A stretch of 7,878 bases of DNA from DASVDK01 sp036562265 [NCBI: Thermodesulfobacteriota bacterium] (GCA_036562265.1 DATCKS010000536.1:1-7878); one strand, 5' to 3'. Numbered from the stretch's first letter, positions 1-6,710 are shown. Numbers and translations: made by a program. The notes: generated by a model from the letters alone, not told the origin.

Positions 1-831
1 GTTCACGGACACGACGGGACGTTCGGATCGACGCGGCACGAGTTCTCCCTCCTCCTGCCGGTCGCGCAGGGGATCCTGGGCGAGTGGTCCGTCGGTTTCC
101 GGGGACGGCTCGACAAGGTCGACACCGGCGTACGGCTGCCCGACACCGGCGATCCCGTTCCCGACGAACTCTGGGACCTGCGGGCGAGCGCCACGTACCG
201 GCGGCGCTTCCACCGAAACTGGATCGGCACGCTCAACGTGACGGGCGGCTCGGCGAGCGACGAGCCGTTCGCGAGCCTCGACGAGGTGGTCGCCTCGGCG
301 ACGGGGCTCCTGCGGATCCCGCACGGGGACACCAACGCCTGGGTGGTCGGCCTCACCTGGTCGAACGACCGCGCCTTCCTCAACTACGTGCCGATCCCGC
401 TCCTCGGGTACTGGTACCAGCCCGCGCCCGATCTCCTCTTCTTCGCCGGGCTGCCGTTCCTCCTGATCCGCACGAAGCCGGTCGAGCCGCTCACCTTCCA
501 GGCCGCCTTTTTCCCGACCACCCGGCTCCGCGTGCAGTTCAGCTACGAGGTCACGCACCGCCTGGCGCTCTACGCCCTCTACGAGACCGACGAGGTCCGC
601 TACCTGCGGGCCGACCGCGAGCGCCGGCGCGACGGCCTCGTCTTCCTCGCCAGCCGCGCGGCGGGCGGCGTGCGGCTCCTCCTCTCCGAACGGCTCGTCC
701 TCGACCTCTCCGGGGGCTACGCCTTCGACAAGATCGTCTACGAGGGGGAGGACTTCGACGACCGCGACCAGAACCGCCTGAACATCGGCGACGGTCTCTA
801 CGGCGCGGCGTCCCTGTCGATCGGGTTCTGA
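1..831 (+). CDS. Outer-membrane beta-barrel protein, DUF6268-like (5' end outside window)
   Basis: The frame is open from the first base to the TGA at 829-831, giving 276 residues; the true start lies upstream of the window. The protein alternates hydrophobic and polar residues in short strands, is rich in Tyr, Trp, Arg and Asp, and ends in a C-terminal Phe (SIGF), the usual signal for insertion of Gram-negative outer-membrane barrels by the BAM machinery. The segment around residues 117-140 (LTWSNDRAFLNYVPIPLLGY, then WYQP) resembles the conserved core I recall for DUF6268 outer-membrane proteins. That family has no assigned function, so a role in transport or envelope structure is inference only. 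An internal GTG at 238 opens the same frame but would remove several strands, so I do not take it as the start. It is separated from the next operon by a promoter and is probably a different transcription unit. Confidence 0.72.
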   Translation, partial: VHGHDGTFGSTRHEFSLLLPVAQGILGEWSVGFRGRLDKVDTGVRLPDTGDPVPDELWDLRASATYRRRFHRNWIGTLNVTGGSASDEPFASLDEVVASATGLLRIPHGDTNAWVVGLTWSNDRAFLNYVPIPLLGYWYQPAPDLLFFAGLPFLLIRTKPVEPLTFQAAFFPTTRLRVQFSYEVTHRLALYALYETDEVRYLRADRERRRDGLVFLASRAAGGVRLLLSERLVLDLSGGYAFDKIVYEGEDFDDRDQNRLNIGDGLYGAASLSIGF

Positions 832-998
832 TCCGCCGTCGATCCCCGCCTCGTCGCGACGCCGGTCGCCCCTCGCTCACGGGCGATGCCGCAGGGCTTC
901 CGGACCGGCGTCCACCGCCTGGGCGCGCCGTGTCGAGGCGCCGCGAGGTCGATGCACGAGGCGCGGGCACGCGGCGGCCGGCGGACCGCCATCTCACC
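832..998. other. Intergenic stretch without recognised gene
   Basis: Between the barrel gene stop and the -35 box I see no convincing coding frame on either strand. A short GC hairpin (TCGCCC at 866-871 and GGGCGA at 881-886, nine-base loop) is present but lacks a T tract, so I do not call it a terminator. Confidence 0.5.
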
Positions 999-1027
999 TT
1001 GACATCTCAACCAAACGTTCGTTTATT
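999..1027 (+). promoter_or_regulatory. Sigma70-type promoter of the hydro-lyase/transporter operon
   Basis: A perfect -35 box, TTGACA, lies at 999-1004. It is followed after 17 bases by TTTATT at 1022-1027, a 4/6 match to TATAAT. An alternative -10, TATTAA at 1024-1029, has a 19-base spacer. This short A/T-rich island (about 1004-1030) stands out in otherwise GC-rich DNA. It predicts a start of transcription near 1034 and a leader of about 27 bases that holds the ribosome binding site, which fits well. The call is by eye; no transcript data are available. Confidence 0.6.
1012..1025 (+). promoter_or_regulatory. Candidate operator, CAAACGTTCGTTTA palindrome in the promoter spacer
   Basis: Arms AAACG (1013-1017) and CGTTT (1020-1024) form an inverted repeat around TT, inside the -35/-10 spacer and running into the -10. 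A dimeric repressor bound here would block RNA polymerase. The pattern CAAAC-N4-GTTT is close to the PsrA-type (TetR family) operator consensus as I recall it, G/C-AAAC-N2-4-GTTT-G/C, except for the last base. A second ACGTTC occurs at 1034-1039, 19 bp downstream of the one at 1015-1020, and could be a partial second site. No regulator gene is visible in the window. Confidence 0.45.
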
Positions 1028-1043
1028 AAGCGTACGTTCTCGG

Positions 1044-1051
1044 GGAGGAGG
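1044..1051 (+). promoter_or_regulatory. Ribosome binding site selecting the GTG start at 1061
   Basis: GGAGGAGG lies at 1044-1051, nine bases before GTG 1061 and 15 bases before the alternative ATG at 1067. Spacing favours the GTG. The two choices differ by only two residues (Met-Gly). Confidence 0.6.
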
Positions 1052-1060
1052 GCTACGCGC

Positions 1061-2332
1061 GTGGGCATGACCATCACACAGAAGATCCTCGCCCACAAGG
1101 CGGGGAAGGATCGGGTCGCGACAGGCGAGTTCGTGACCGTCCCGGTGGACCTCGCCGCCTGTCACGACGCGGCGGCCAACGTCGTGATGGACACGTTCGA
1201 GGCGACCGGCGCCGATCGCGTCTTCGACCCCGAGCGGGTCGCCATGACGATGCGGGCCTACGTGCCGGCGCGCGACCCGGTGGTCGCCCAGGTGCACGAG
1301 CGGATGCGCCGCTTCGCCCGGCGCTACGGCATCCGCCACTTCTTCGACTACGACGGCGGCCCGCACGGCATCGAGCACGTCCTCTACCCGGCGCAGGGCC
1401 TCATCGCCGCGGGCGACGTCTTCCTCAACTCCGACTCCCACACGCCCACGGCGGGCGCGTTCGGCGCCTTCGCGCCGGCCATGGGGTGGAGCGACGTCGG
1501 CGTCGGCCTCGCCCTCGGCACCACCTGGTTCCGGGTCCCCGAGTCGATCAAGGTCGTCGTCGACGGCCCCCTCCGCCCGTACGTCGGCGGCAAGGACATC
1601 GTGCTGACGCTCATCGGCACGATCGGCGTGGCCGGTGCCACCTATCAGGTCCTCGAATGGACCGGGTCGACCATCCGCGCGCTGCCGATCGAGGAGCGGA
1701 TGACCATCTGCAACATGGCGGTCGAGGCGGGCGCGAAGTCGGCCATCATGGAGCCGGACGAGGTCTCCCAGGCCTACATCGCCTCGCGGGGCGGCCGCCC
1801 GGGGATCGTCTTCCGGAGCGACCCGGACGCGACGTACGCGCGGACGGTGAGCTTCCGCGGCGACGCGCTCGAACCGGTCGTGGCGAAGCCGTCCCTGCCC
1901 GATCGGGTCGCCCCGGTAAGCGAGGTGCGCGGCACGAAGGTCACGCAGGTCTTCATCGGCACCTGCACCAACGGCCGCCTCTCCGACCTGCGCGCGGCGG
2001 CGTCGATCCTGAAGGGCCGGAAGGTGGCCAGGGGCGTGCGGCTCCTCGTCTCGCCGGCCACCCGCGAGACGTACATGCAGGCCCTCAAGGAAGGGCTCGT
2101 GGAGGTGCTCATGGAGGCCGGCGCGACGGTGTCGCCCGCCTCCTGCGGTCCCTGCGCGGCGCTCCACTCCGGCGTCCTCGGACCGGACGACGTCTGCGTC
2201 TCCACCAGCAACCGGAACTTCCCGGGCCGCATGGGGCATCCGGACTCGAAGGTCTACCTGGCGGGGCCCTACGTCGCGGCCGCCGCCGCCGTGGCGGGCG
2301 CCATCGTGCCGCCCGAGGAGGTCGCGCGATGA
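1061..2332 (+). CDS. Aconitase-superfamily hydro-lyase, large (Fe-S) subunit, LeuC/DmdA-like
   Basis: This 423-residue protein matches the length and layout of the archaeal-type isopropylmalate/homoaconitate/dimethylmalate dehydratase large subunit. [4Fe-4S] ligands are visible as C302 (GTCTNG) and C362/C365 (SCGPC). The DSHT motif is at 125-128 (NSDSHTPTAGAFGAF), an active-site His at 106 (GIEH), and the substrate-binding arginines of SNRNFPGRMG at 383-392. It would act in the cytoplasm with the small subunit encoded next, adding or removing water on a carboxylate substrate. One feature is odd: family members carry Asp-His before the Val-Pro of the N-terminal motif (DHNVPA), equivalent as I recall to aconitase D100-H101. 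Here that position reads R65-A66 (MRAYVPA). Leucine synthesis is unlikely because the operon holds a TTT transporter and a C-C lyase and no other leu gene. The substrate is unknown. Confidence 0.85.
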   Translation: MGMTITQKILAHKAGKDRVATGEFVTVPVDLAACHDAAANVVMDTFEATGADRVFDPERVAMTMRAYVPARDPVVAQVHERMRRFARRYGIRHFFDYDGGPHGIEHVLYPAQGLIAAGDVFLNSDSHTPTAGAFGAFAPAMGWSDVGVGLALGTTWFRVPESIKVVVDGPLRPYVGGKDIVLTLIGTIGVAGATYQVLEWTGSTIRALPIEERMTICNMAVEAGAKSAIMEPDEVSQAYIASRGGRPGIVFRSDPDATYARTVSFRGDALEPVVAKPSLPDRVAPVSEVRGTKVTQVFIGTCTNGRLSDLRAAASILKGRKVARGVRLLVSPATRETYMQALKEGLVEVLMEAGATVSPASCGPCAALHSGVLGPDDVCVSTSNRNFPGRMGHPDSKVYLAGPYVAAAAAVAGAIVPPEEVAR

Positions 2333-2835
2333 TCGTCGAGGGGCGGATCCACGTCTTCGGAGACAACGTCACCACCGACGAGATCATGCCGATGCACAAG
2401 GCCGCCGCCACGCCGGCCGAACTCGCCGCCTACGCGATGGCGGGCTGCGACCCCGACTTCCCGAAGAAGGTGAAGCCGGGCGACGTCATCGTGGCCGGCG
2501 AGAACTTCGGCGCCGGCTCCTCGCGCGAGACCGCGCCGCTCGGCCTCAAGGGGGCCGGCCTCGGCGCGATCGTGGCGAAGAGCTTCGCCCGGACGTTCTA
2601 CCGGAACTGCATCAACCAGGGGCTGCCGATCCTCGTCTGCCCCGACGCGGTGGCCGCCGCGAAGCCGGGAGACGTCATCCGGATCGACCTCGAGTCGGGA
2701 CGCGTCGACGTGGCCGGCCGGACGTTCCAGGCCGAGCCGTTTCCGCCGTTCCTCCTGACGATCATCCGGCACGGCGGCAACGTCGGCTACGCGCGGGCGG
2801 TCCTCGCCGAGCGAGCGCGCGCCGCCGGTGCGTAG
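2329..2835 (+). CDS. Aconitase-superfamily hydro-lyase, small (swivel) subunit, LeuD/DmdB-like
   Basis: ATG 2329 overlaps the large-subunit stop as ATGA and has GAGGAGG at 2315-2321 seven bases upstream, so this start is preferred over the much longer open frame. The 168-residue product is normal length for the archaeal-type swivel subunit. GDNVTTDEIMP (11-21) and VKPGDVIVAGENFGAGSSRE (48-67) are the family's hallmark segments, and S64-S65-R66 correspond to the catalytic Ser/Arg region. Two departures are seen. The specificity loop that usually reads RYLRT reads HKAAAT (23-28), one residue shorter and without Arg. The usual CGSSREHA reads AGSSRETA. These suggest a substrate other than isopropylmalate. 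It is translationally coupled to both neighbours; its stop overlaps the tctB start. Confidence 0.85.
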   Translation: MIVEGRIHVFGDNVTTDEIMPMHKAAATPAELAAYAMAGCDPDFPKKVKPGDVIVAGENFGAGSSRETAPLGLKGAGLGAIVAKSFARTFYRNCINQGLPILVCPDAVAAAKPGDVIRIDLESGRVDVAGRTFQAEPFPPFLLTIIRHGGNVGYARAVLAERARAAGA

Positions 2836-3286
2836 GGCCGAGACGGTCGCCGCGCTCGCCACCCTCGCCTTCGGGACCTTCGTCGTCGTCCAGGCCCGCG
2901 CCCTCGAGGACCCGGGCCTCGACGCCATCGGGCCCGGGGCGTTTCCGGCGGTGCTCGGGCTCGTCATCGCCGCCTGCGGGGTGGTGCTCCTCGTCCAGGC
3001 GCTCGCTCCCCGGCGGCGCGAGGCCGAGGGGGATGCGGAGCCGCCCACCCGCTTCGGCGTCCTCGCCGTAGCCCTGGCGCTCCTGGTCGCGTACGCCCGA
3101 AGCCTCGAGTGGATCGGCTTCTCGCTCGCGACCGTGCTCTTCGTCGCGGCCTGCCTCGCCCTCCTCGGCGTGCGCAGCCTCGCGCGCCTCGTCGTGACCG
3201 GCATCGCCGTCTCCCTCGCGGTGACGGTCGTCTTCGGGCGCCTGCTCGGCGTGGACCTCCCGGCGGGCCGCCTCTTCGGCGGGTAG
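2828..3286 (+). CDS. tctB: Tripartite tricarboxylate transporter small membrane subunit TctB
   Basis: This 152-residue membrane protein is of TctB (DUF1468) type. Hydrophobic segments lie at about 5-22, 38-60, 76-90, 96-115 and 119-140, with the family-typical GPGAFP at 35-40 and a charged loop (RRREAEGDAE) at 62-71. It is the small inner-membrane partner of TctA in TTT carboxylate symporters. GTG 2828 overlaps the end of the small hydro-lyase gene by 8 bp and has no clear Shine-Dalgarno, so translation is probably by coupling. That overlap ties the enzyme and transporter genes into one unit. Family recognition rests on size, membrane layout, the GPGAFP motif and position directly before tctA, because TctB sequences vary greatly. 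Confidence 0.85.
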   Translation: MRRAETVAALATLAFGTFVVVQARALEDPGLDAIGPGAFPAVLGLVIAACGVVLLVQALAPRRREAEGDAEPPTRFGVLAVALALLVAYARSLEWIGFSLATVLFVAACLALLGVRSLARLVVTGIAVSLAVTVVFGRLLGVDLPAGRLFGG

Positions 3287-3290
3287 CGCC

Positions 3291-4784
3291 GTGGACCTCT
3301 TCGGCGCGGTCGTCGACGGCATCCTGCGCTCGCTCACTCCCGCCGGCCTCCTCGCGGTCTTCGTCGGCGTGGCCTGGGGGATCGTCGCCGGCGCCCTGCC
3401 CGGCATCACGGCCTCCATCGGCATGGCGCTGGTCCTCCCCTTCACCTTCGGGGCCGACCCCGACGTCGCCCTCATGCTCCTGGCCGGCGTCTACGTCGGC
3501 GCCGAGTACGGCGGCTCCATCCCGGCCATCCTGATCCGCGCGCCGGGGGAGCCCTCGAACGCGCCGGCGTCCCTCGACGGCTACGCCATGCACGTGCGCG
3601 GGGAGACCGGCCGCGCGCTCGGCTTCTCGCTCGTCCCCGGGACGATCGCGAGCGTCATCGGCGCCGTGGCCATGGTGACGCTCCTCGTGCCGCTCTCGCG
3701 CCTCGCGCTCGCCTTCGGGCCGCCCGAGTTCTTCGCCCTCGCGATCTTCGGCCTCTCGGCGGTGGTCGGCCTCTCGCGCCGCAATCTCGCGAAGGGGATC
3801 GCCTCGGCCGCCTTCGGCCTGACCCTGGCCATGGTGGGGGTGGACGACCTGTCGGGCGAGGACCGCTTCACCTTCGGCATCGAGGGGCTCGTCGAGGGGA
3901 TCCAGACCGTACCGGTCGTCATCGGCATGCTGGCCGTCTCCGAGGTCTTCGCCGAGATCGACCGGGCGCACGAGCCGCAGGCGTCGATCAGCACGAAGGT
4001 CCGCACGGCGCTGCCGACGCTCGTCGAGTACGTCCGCTGCCTGCCGTCGACGCTCCTCGGGACCGCCATCGGCATCGTCGTCGGCGTCATGCCGGGGGCC
4101 GGCGCGACCGTGGCCTCGTTCCTCGCCTACACCGAGTCGCGCCGCATCTCGAAGGACGGCGCCCGGTACGGCGAGGGGGTGCCGGACGCCGTCGCGGCCC
4201 CGGAGGCGGCCAACAACGCCGTCGTGCCGACCTCCATGGTGCCGCTGCTGGCCTTCGGCATCCCGGGCTCGACCTCCGCCGCGATCATGATGGGCGCGCT
4301 CATCATGCACGGCGTCCGGCCCGGCCCGCAGCTCCTCACGGGGCGGCCGGAGATCATCTACGCGCTCTTCGGCGGCCTCCTCACCGCGTCGATCGCCATG
4401 TACCTCCTCGGCCGGCTCTTCATCCGGCCCTGGATCTACATCGTCAACGTCCCGAAGGCCTACATGATCACCTCGATCCTCGTCCTCGTCGTGGTCGGGA
4501 TCCTCGGCCTCGAACTGGGCGTCTTCGAGGTGTACATGGTGCTCGTCGCCGGCGTCGTCGGCTTCCTGATGCAGCGCTACGGCTACAACGTGGTGGCCGC
4601 CGTGCTGGGCCTCGTCCTCGGGCCGCTCGTCGAGCAGAACCTCCGGCGCGCGCTCGTCATGTCGCGGGGCAGCGCCGACATCTTCGTCGAGCGCCCCATC
4701 GCGCTCGCGCTGCTCCTCCTCGCAGCCGCGTCCATCGCCTACCCGCTCATCGTCGATCGGGTGAAACGAAGGAGAAGCCCATGA
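3291..4784 (+). CDS. tctA: Tripartite tricarboxylate transporter large permease TctA
   Basis: The 497-residue length is standard for TctA. The family motifs occur in both halves, as expected from its internal duplication. The first half has GALPGITASIGMALVLPF (34-51) and YVGAEYGGSIPAIL (68-81). The second has GVMPGAGATVASFL from about 265, then APEAANNAVVPTSMVPLL (304-321) and FGIPGS. About a dozen hydrophobic segments are present. It would form the inner-membrane channel that takes substrate from TctC, driven by a cation gradient as in other TTT systems. GTG 3291 lies four bases after the tctB stop with only a weak ribosome site, consistent with coupling. The 3' end overlaps tctC as ATGA. 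Confidence 0.95.
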   Translation: MDLFGAVVDGILRSLTPAGLLAVFVGVAWGIVAGALPGITASIGMALVLPFTFGADPDVALMLLAGVYVGAEYGGSIPAILIRAPGEPSNAPASLDGYAMHVRGETGRALGFSLVPGTIASVIGAVAMVTLLVPLSRLALAFGPPEFFALAIFGLSAVVGLSRRNLAKGIASAAFGLTLAMVGVDDLSGEDRFTFGIEGLVEGIQTVPVVIGMLAVSEVFAEIDRAHEPQASISTKVRTALPTLVEYVRCLPSTLLGTAIGIVVGVMPGAGATVASFLAYTESRRISKDGARYGEGVPDAVAAPEAANNAVVPTSMVPLLAFGIPGSTSAAIMMGALIMHGVRPGPQLLTGRPEIIYALFGGLLTASIAMYLLGRLFIRPWIYIVNVPKAYMITSILVLVVVGILGLELGVFEVYMVLVAGVVGFLMQRYGYNVVAAVLGLVLGPLVEQNLRRALVMSRGSADIFVERPIALALLLLAAASIAYPLIVDRVKRRRSP

Positions 4785-5743
4785 TCCGCACCGTCGTGCT
4801 CCTCGTCGCGCTCCTGGCGCCCGGCCTCGTCCGTGCGGCCGAGCCGTATCCGTCGAAGCCGATCGAGTTCGTGACGCAGTCGTCCATCGGCGGCGGCGGC
4901 GACGTCATGGCACGCCAGATCATCGAGGCGACCAAGGACCTGATCCCGCAGCCCATGGTCGTGGTGAACAAGCCCGGCGCGGGCGGCCGGAACCTGGAGA
5001 ACTACGTCAAGGACAAGAAGCCGGACGGCCACACGCTCGTCGTCACGACCGCGACGAGCATCCTCTGGTACTACACCGGCGCGCTCACGTTCAGCGTGAA
5101 CCGGGACCTCGAGCCGATCATCCGGCTGCAGGTCGAGCCGAACCTGGTCGCCGTGAAGGGCGACTCGAAGTGGAAGACCATGGAGGACCTCGTCGCCGAC
5201 GCGAAGGCCGGCAAGGTCACCTTCGGCGGCGGGCCGATCGGCGGTCCGGAGCACCTCTTCTTCCACAAGCTCGCCAGGGACAAGGGGTTCAAGCTGAACT
5301 ACGTCGCCTACGGCGGCGGCGGGGAGGCCGGCACGTCGCTCCTCGGCGGCAACATCGACGCGACCTTCCTGCAGGCCTCCGAGTCGCTCGACCACGTCCG
5401 CTCGGGGGGCATCCGCTACCTCGCCGTCGCCTCGGCCAGGCGGGTGGCCGACATCCCCGAGCTCAAGGACATCCCGACGCTTCGCGAGCAGGGGATCGAT
5501 TTCGTCTTCGAGCACTGGCGGGGGATTCACGCGCCGGCCGGAGTGCCGGCCGAGGTGGTCGAGTACCTCCACGCGCGCTTCAAGCAGGGGACCGAGCGGG
5601 AGTCGTGGAAGAAGTGGCTCGCCGACACCGCCCAGCTCGGCGGCTATCTGAACCCGTCGGACTTCAAGGCGTTCACGCTCGAGCAGGACCGGCTGATCGA
5701 GCAGGTCACGACCGACGCCGGCCTCAACAAGAAGAAGAGGTAA
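4781..5743 (+). CDS. tctC: Periplasmic substrate-binding protein of the TTT system (TctC/Bug family)
   Basis: The 320-residue protein begins with a classical Sec signal peptide: I2-R3, a hydrophobic stretch at 5-17 and a VRA/AE cleavage region near 19-20. The mature part starts YPSKPIEFVTQ and shows Bug-family features: GGGGDVMAR (37-45, with the Asp that usually contacts substrate), VVVNKPGAGGRNLEN, KPDGHTLVV, then YGGGGEAGTSLLGGNID and the IRYLAVASARR...LKDIPTLREQG region. It would deliver a di- or tricarboxylate to TctA/TctB; Bug proteins bind such varied ligands that the ligand cannot be read from sequence. ATG 4781 overlaps the tctA stop and has AAGGAG at 4769-4774. TctC genes are often multiplied and scattered away from tctAB, so its presence in the same operon argues for a dedicated substrate. 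Confidence 0.93.
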   Translation: MIRTVVLLVALLAPGLVRAAEPYPSKPIEFVTQSSIGGGGDVMARQIIEATKDLIPQPMVVVNKPGAGGRNLENYVKDKKPDGHTLVVTTATSILWYYTGALTFSVNRDLEPIIRLQVEPNLVAVKGDSKWKTMEDLVADAKAGKVTFGGGPIGGPEHLFFHKLARDKGFKLNYVAYGGGGEAGTSLLGGNIDATFLQASESLDHVRSGGIRYLAVASARRVADIPELKDIPTLREQGIDFVFEHWRGIHAPAGVPAEVVEYLHARFKQGTERESWKKWLADTAQLGGYLNPSDFKAFTLEQDRLIEQVTTDAGLNKKKR

Positions 5744-5745
5744 CC

Positions 5746-6621
5746 ATGCCGGCTCGCGACCGCGGCGCGATCCGGCGCCTCCTCGAGCAGGGCCGGGTGA
5801 CGCGCATCCCGTGTGCCTACGACGGCTTCTCGGCGAGGATCGCCGAGCAGGCCGGCTTCCCCGCCGTCGCCCTCTCGGGCAACGCCGTGTCGGGGAGCAT
5901 CCTCGGGCTGCCCGACATCGGGGTCATGGGGATGTGGGAGAACGTGGCGCACTGCGGGCGGATCGCCCGCAGCCTCAGGGTGCCGCTCGTCTGCGACGCC
6001 GACACCGGCTACGGCGGCGTCACGAGCGTCGTCCGCACCGTCCGGGAGTTCGAGGCGGCCGGCGTGGCGGCGATCCACATCGAGGACCAGGTGACGCCGA
6101 AGCGGTGCGGGATCCTCCCGCAGGGGATCCCGGTCGTCTCGCAGGCCGAGCACGTCGCGAAGATCCGGGCGGCGGTGGAGGCGCGCGAAAGCCGCGACTT
6201 CCTCGTCATCGCCCGCACCGACGCGAAGTCGATGCACGGCCTCGAGGAGGCCTGCCGCCGGGCGCGCGCCTACATCGAGGCCGGCGCCGACGCCGCGATG
6301 GTCGTCGGCGCCAACACACCCGAGGAGCTGCGCTACGCCGCGTCGGTCGTCCGGGCGCCGCTCGTCGCGGTCATCCACGAGACGCCGCCCACGACGGAGC
6401 TGACCGACGACCTCCTGAACGAGATCGGCTGCGCCTTCGCGATCCACGCCGGCGTCATGCGCTACGCGGTCGTGAAGACGCTCCGGACGGTGGCCGAGGC
6501 GCTCCGGAAGGACGGCAGCACCGCCCGCGTCCGGGACATGATGGCGACCTTCGAGGAGTACAACGCCGTCCTCGGCATGGACGAGTGGCTCGCCCTCGAG
6601 CGCAAGCACCTCGGCACGTAA
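5746..6621 (+). CDS. Isocitrate lyase/PEP mutase superfamily enzyme, variant C-C lyase or oxo-acid decarboxylase
   Basis: The 291-residue protein has the TIM-barrel layout of this superfamily: LSGNAVSGSILGLPDIGVM (43-61), the Mg-binding DADTGYGG (84-91), IEDQ (112-115), the gating loop PKRCGI (118-123) and IARTDA (155-160). Candidate activities are 2,3-dimethylmalate lyase, a methylisocitrate lyase-like cleavage, or a PA4872-like oxaloacetate/3-methyloxaloacetate decarboxylase. C121 of the lyase loop is kept, but the next conserved His is I123, and the usual Glu after GAD.xxV is G188. The C-terminal half (GADAAMVVGANTP, then IHAGVMRYAVVKT with H234) looks most like the PA4872 decarboxylase branch, whose invariant His235 it appears to match. 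ATG 5746 is two bases after the tctC stop with GAGG at 5737-5740. It is the last gene of the operon and probably performs the final step. Confidence 0.85.
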   Translation: MPARDRGAIRRLLEQGRVTRIPCAYDGFSARIAEQAGFPAVALSGNAVSGSILGLPDIGVMGMWENVAHCGRIARSLRVPLVCDADTGYGGVTSVVRTVREFEAAGVAAIHIEDQVTPKRCGILPQGIPVVSQAEHVAKIRAAVEARESRDFLVIARTDAKSMHGLEEACRRARAYIEAGADAAMVVGANTPEELRYAASVVRAPLVAVIHETPPTTELTDDLLNEIGCAFAIHAGVMRYAVVKTLRTVAEALRKDGSTARVRDMMATFEEYNAVLGMDEWLALERKHLGT

Positions 6622-6660
6622 GGGCCCCCGGGTCACTGCCGGATTCGGGCCTCTCCCGCG

Positions 6661-6710
6661 GGGGTCAGGTCCCCACCATCTTCCGAAGGAAAATGGAAAG
6701 GCCTGACCCC
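6661..6710. terminator. Imperfect hairpin between convergent genes, candidate bidirectional terminator
   Basis: GGGGTCAGG (6661-6669) pairs fully with CCTGACCCC (6702-6710). CC pairs with GG after a bulged T6670, three mismatches follow, then CCAT pairs with ATGG and TTCC with GGAA around a GAA loop at 6685-6687. It lies between the ends of the plus-strand operon and the minus-strand dps gene. There is no clear T tract on either strand, so termination is inferred from placement. The second repeat copy at 6713-6735 could pair with the same left arm as an alternative fold. Confidence 0.4.

Noticed and set aside
866-886. Hairpin TCGCCC/GGGCGA as terminator of the barrel gene
   Set aside because: Six-base stem with no T tract in GC-rich DNA where such stems arise by chance.
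1007-2239. Long minus-strand open frame (about 410 codons) opposite the large hydro-lyase gene
   Set aside because: Its product is dominated by Arg, Ala, Asp, Gly and His, typical of a GC-rich antisense shadow; the plus strand encodes a recognised enzyme with catalytic motifs.
1486-2328. Upstream extension of the small hydro-lyase frame
   Set aside because: The extension overlaps the large subunit in another frame and is Arg/Gly-rich; the ATG at 2329 with its ribosome site gives a full-length LeuD-type protein.
1061-2835. Leucine biosynthesis leuCD
   Set aside because: No leuA or leuB is nearby, the genes are coupled to a TTT transporter and a C-C lyase, and key active-site and specificity positions differ from isopropylmalate isomerase.
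2964-4310. Long minus-strand open frame (about 448 codons) opposite tctB/tctA
   Set aside because: Low-complexity Arg/Asp/Gly-rich translation without family motifs; shadow of TctB/TctA coding sequence.
5170-5745. Upstream extension of the lyase frame into tctC
   Set aside because: Overlaps a conserved TctC region in another frame; ATG 5746 starts where family proteins start.
6622-6652. GGCCC/GGGCC stem just after the lyase stop
   Set aside because: Only five pairs with a 19-base loop and no T tract; the 6661-6710 hairpin is much stronger.
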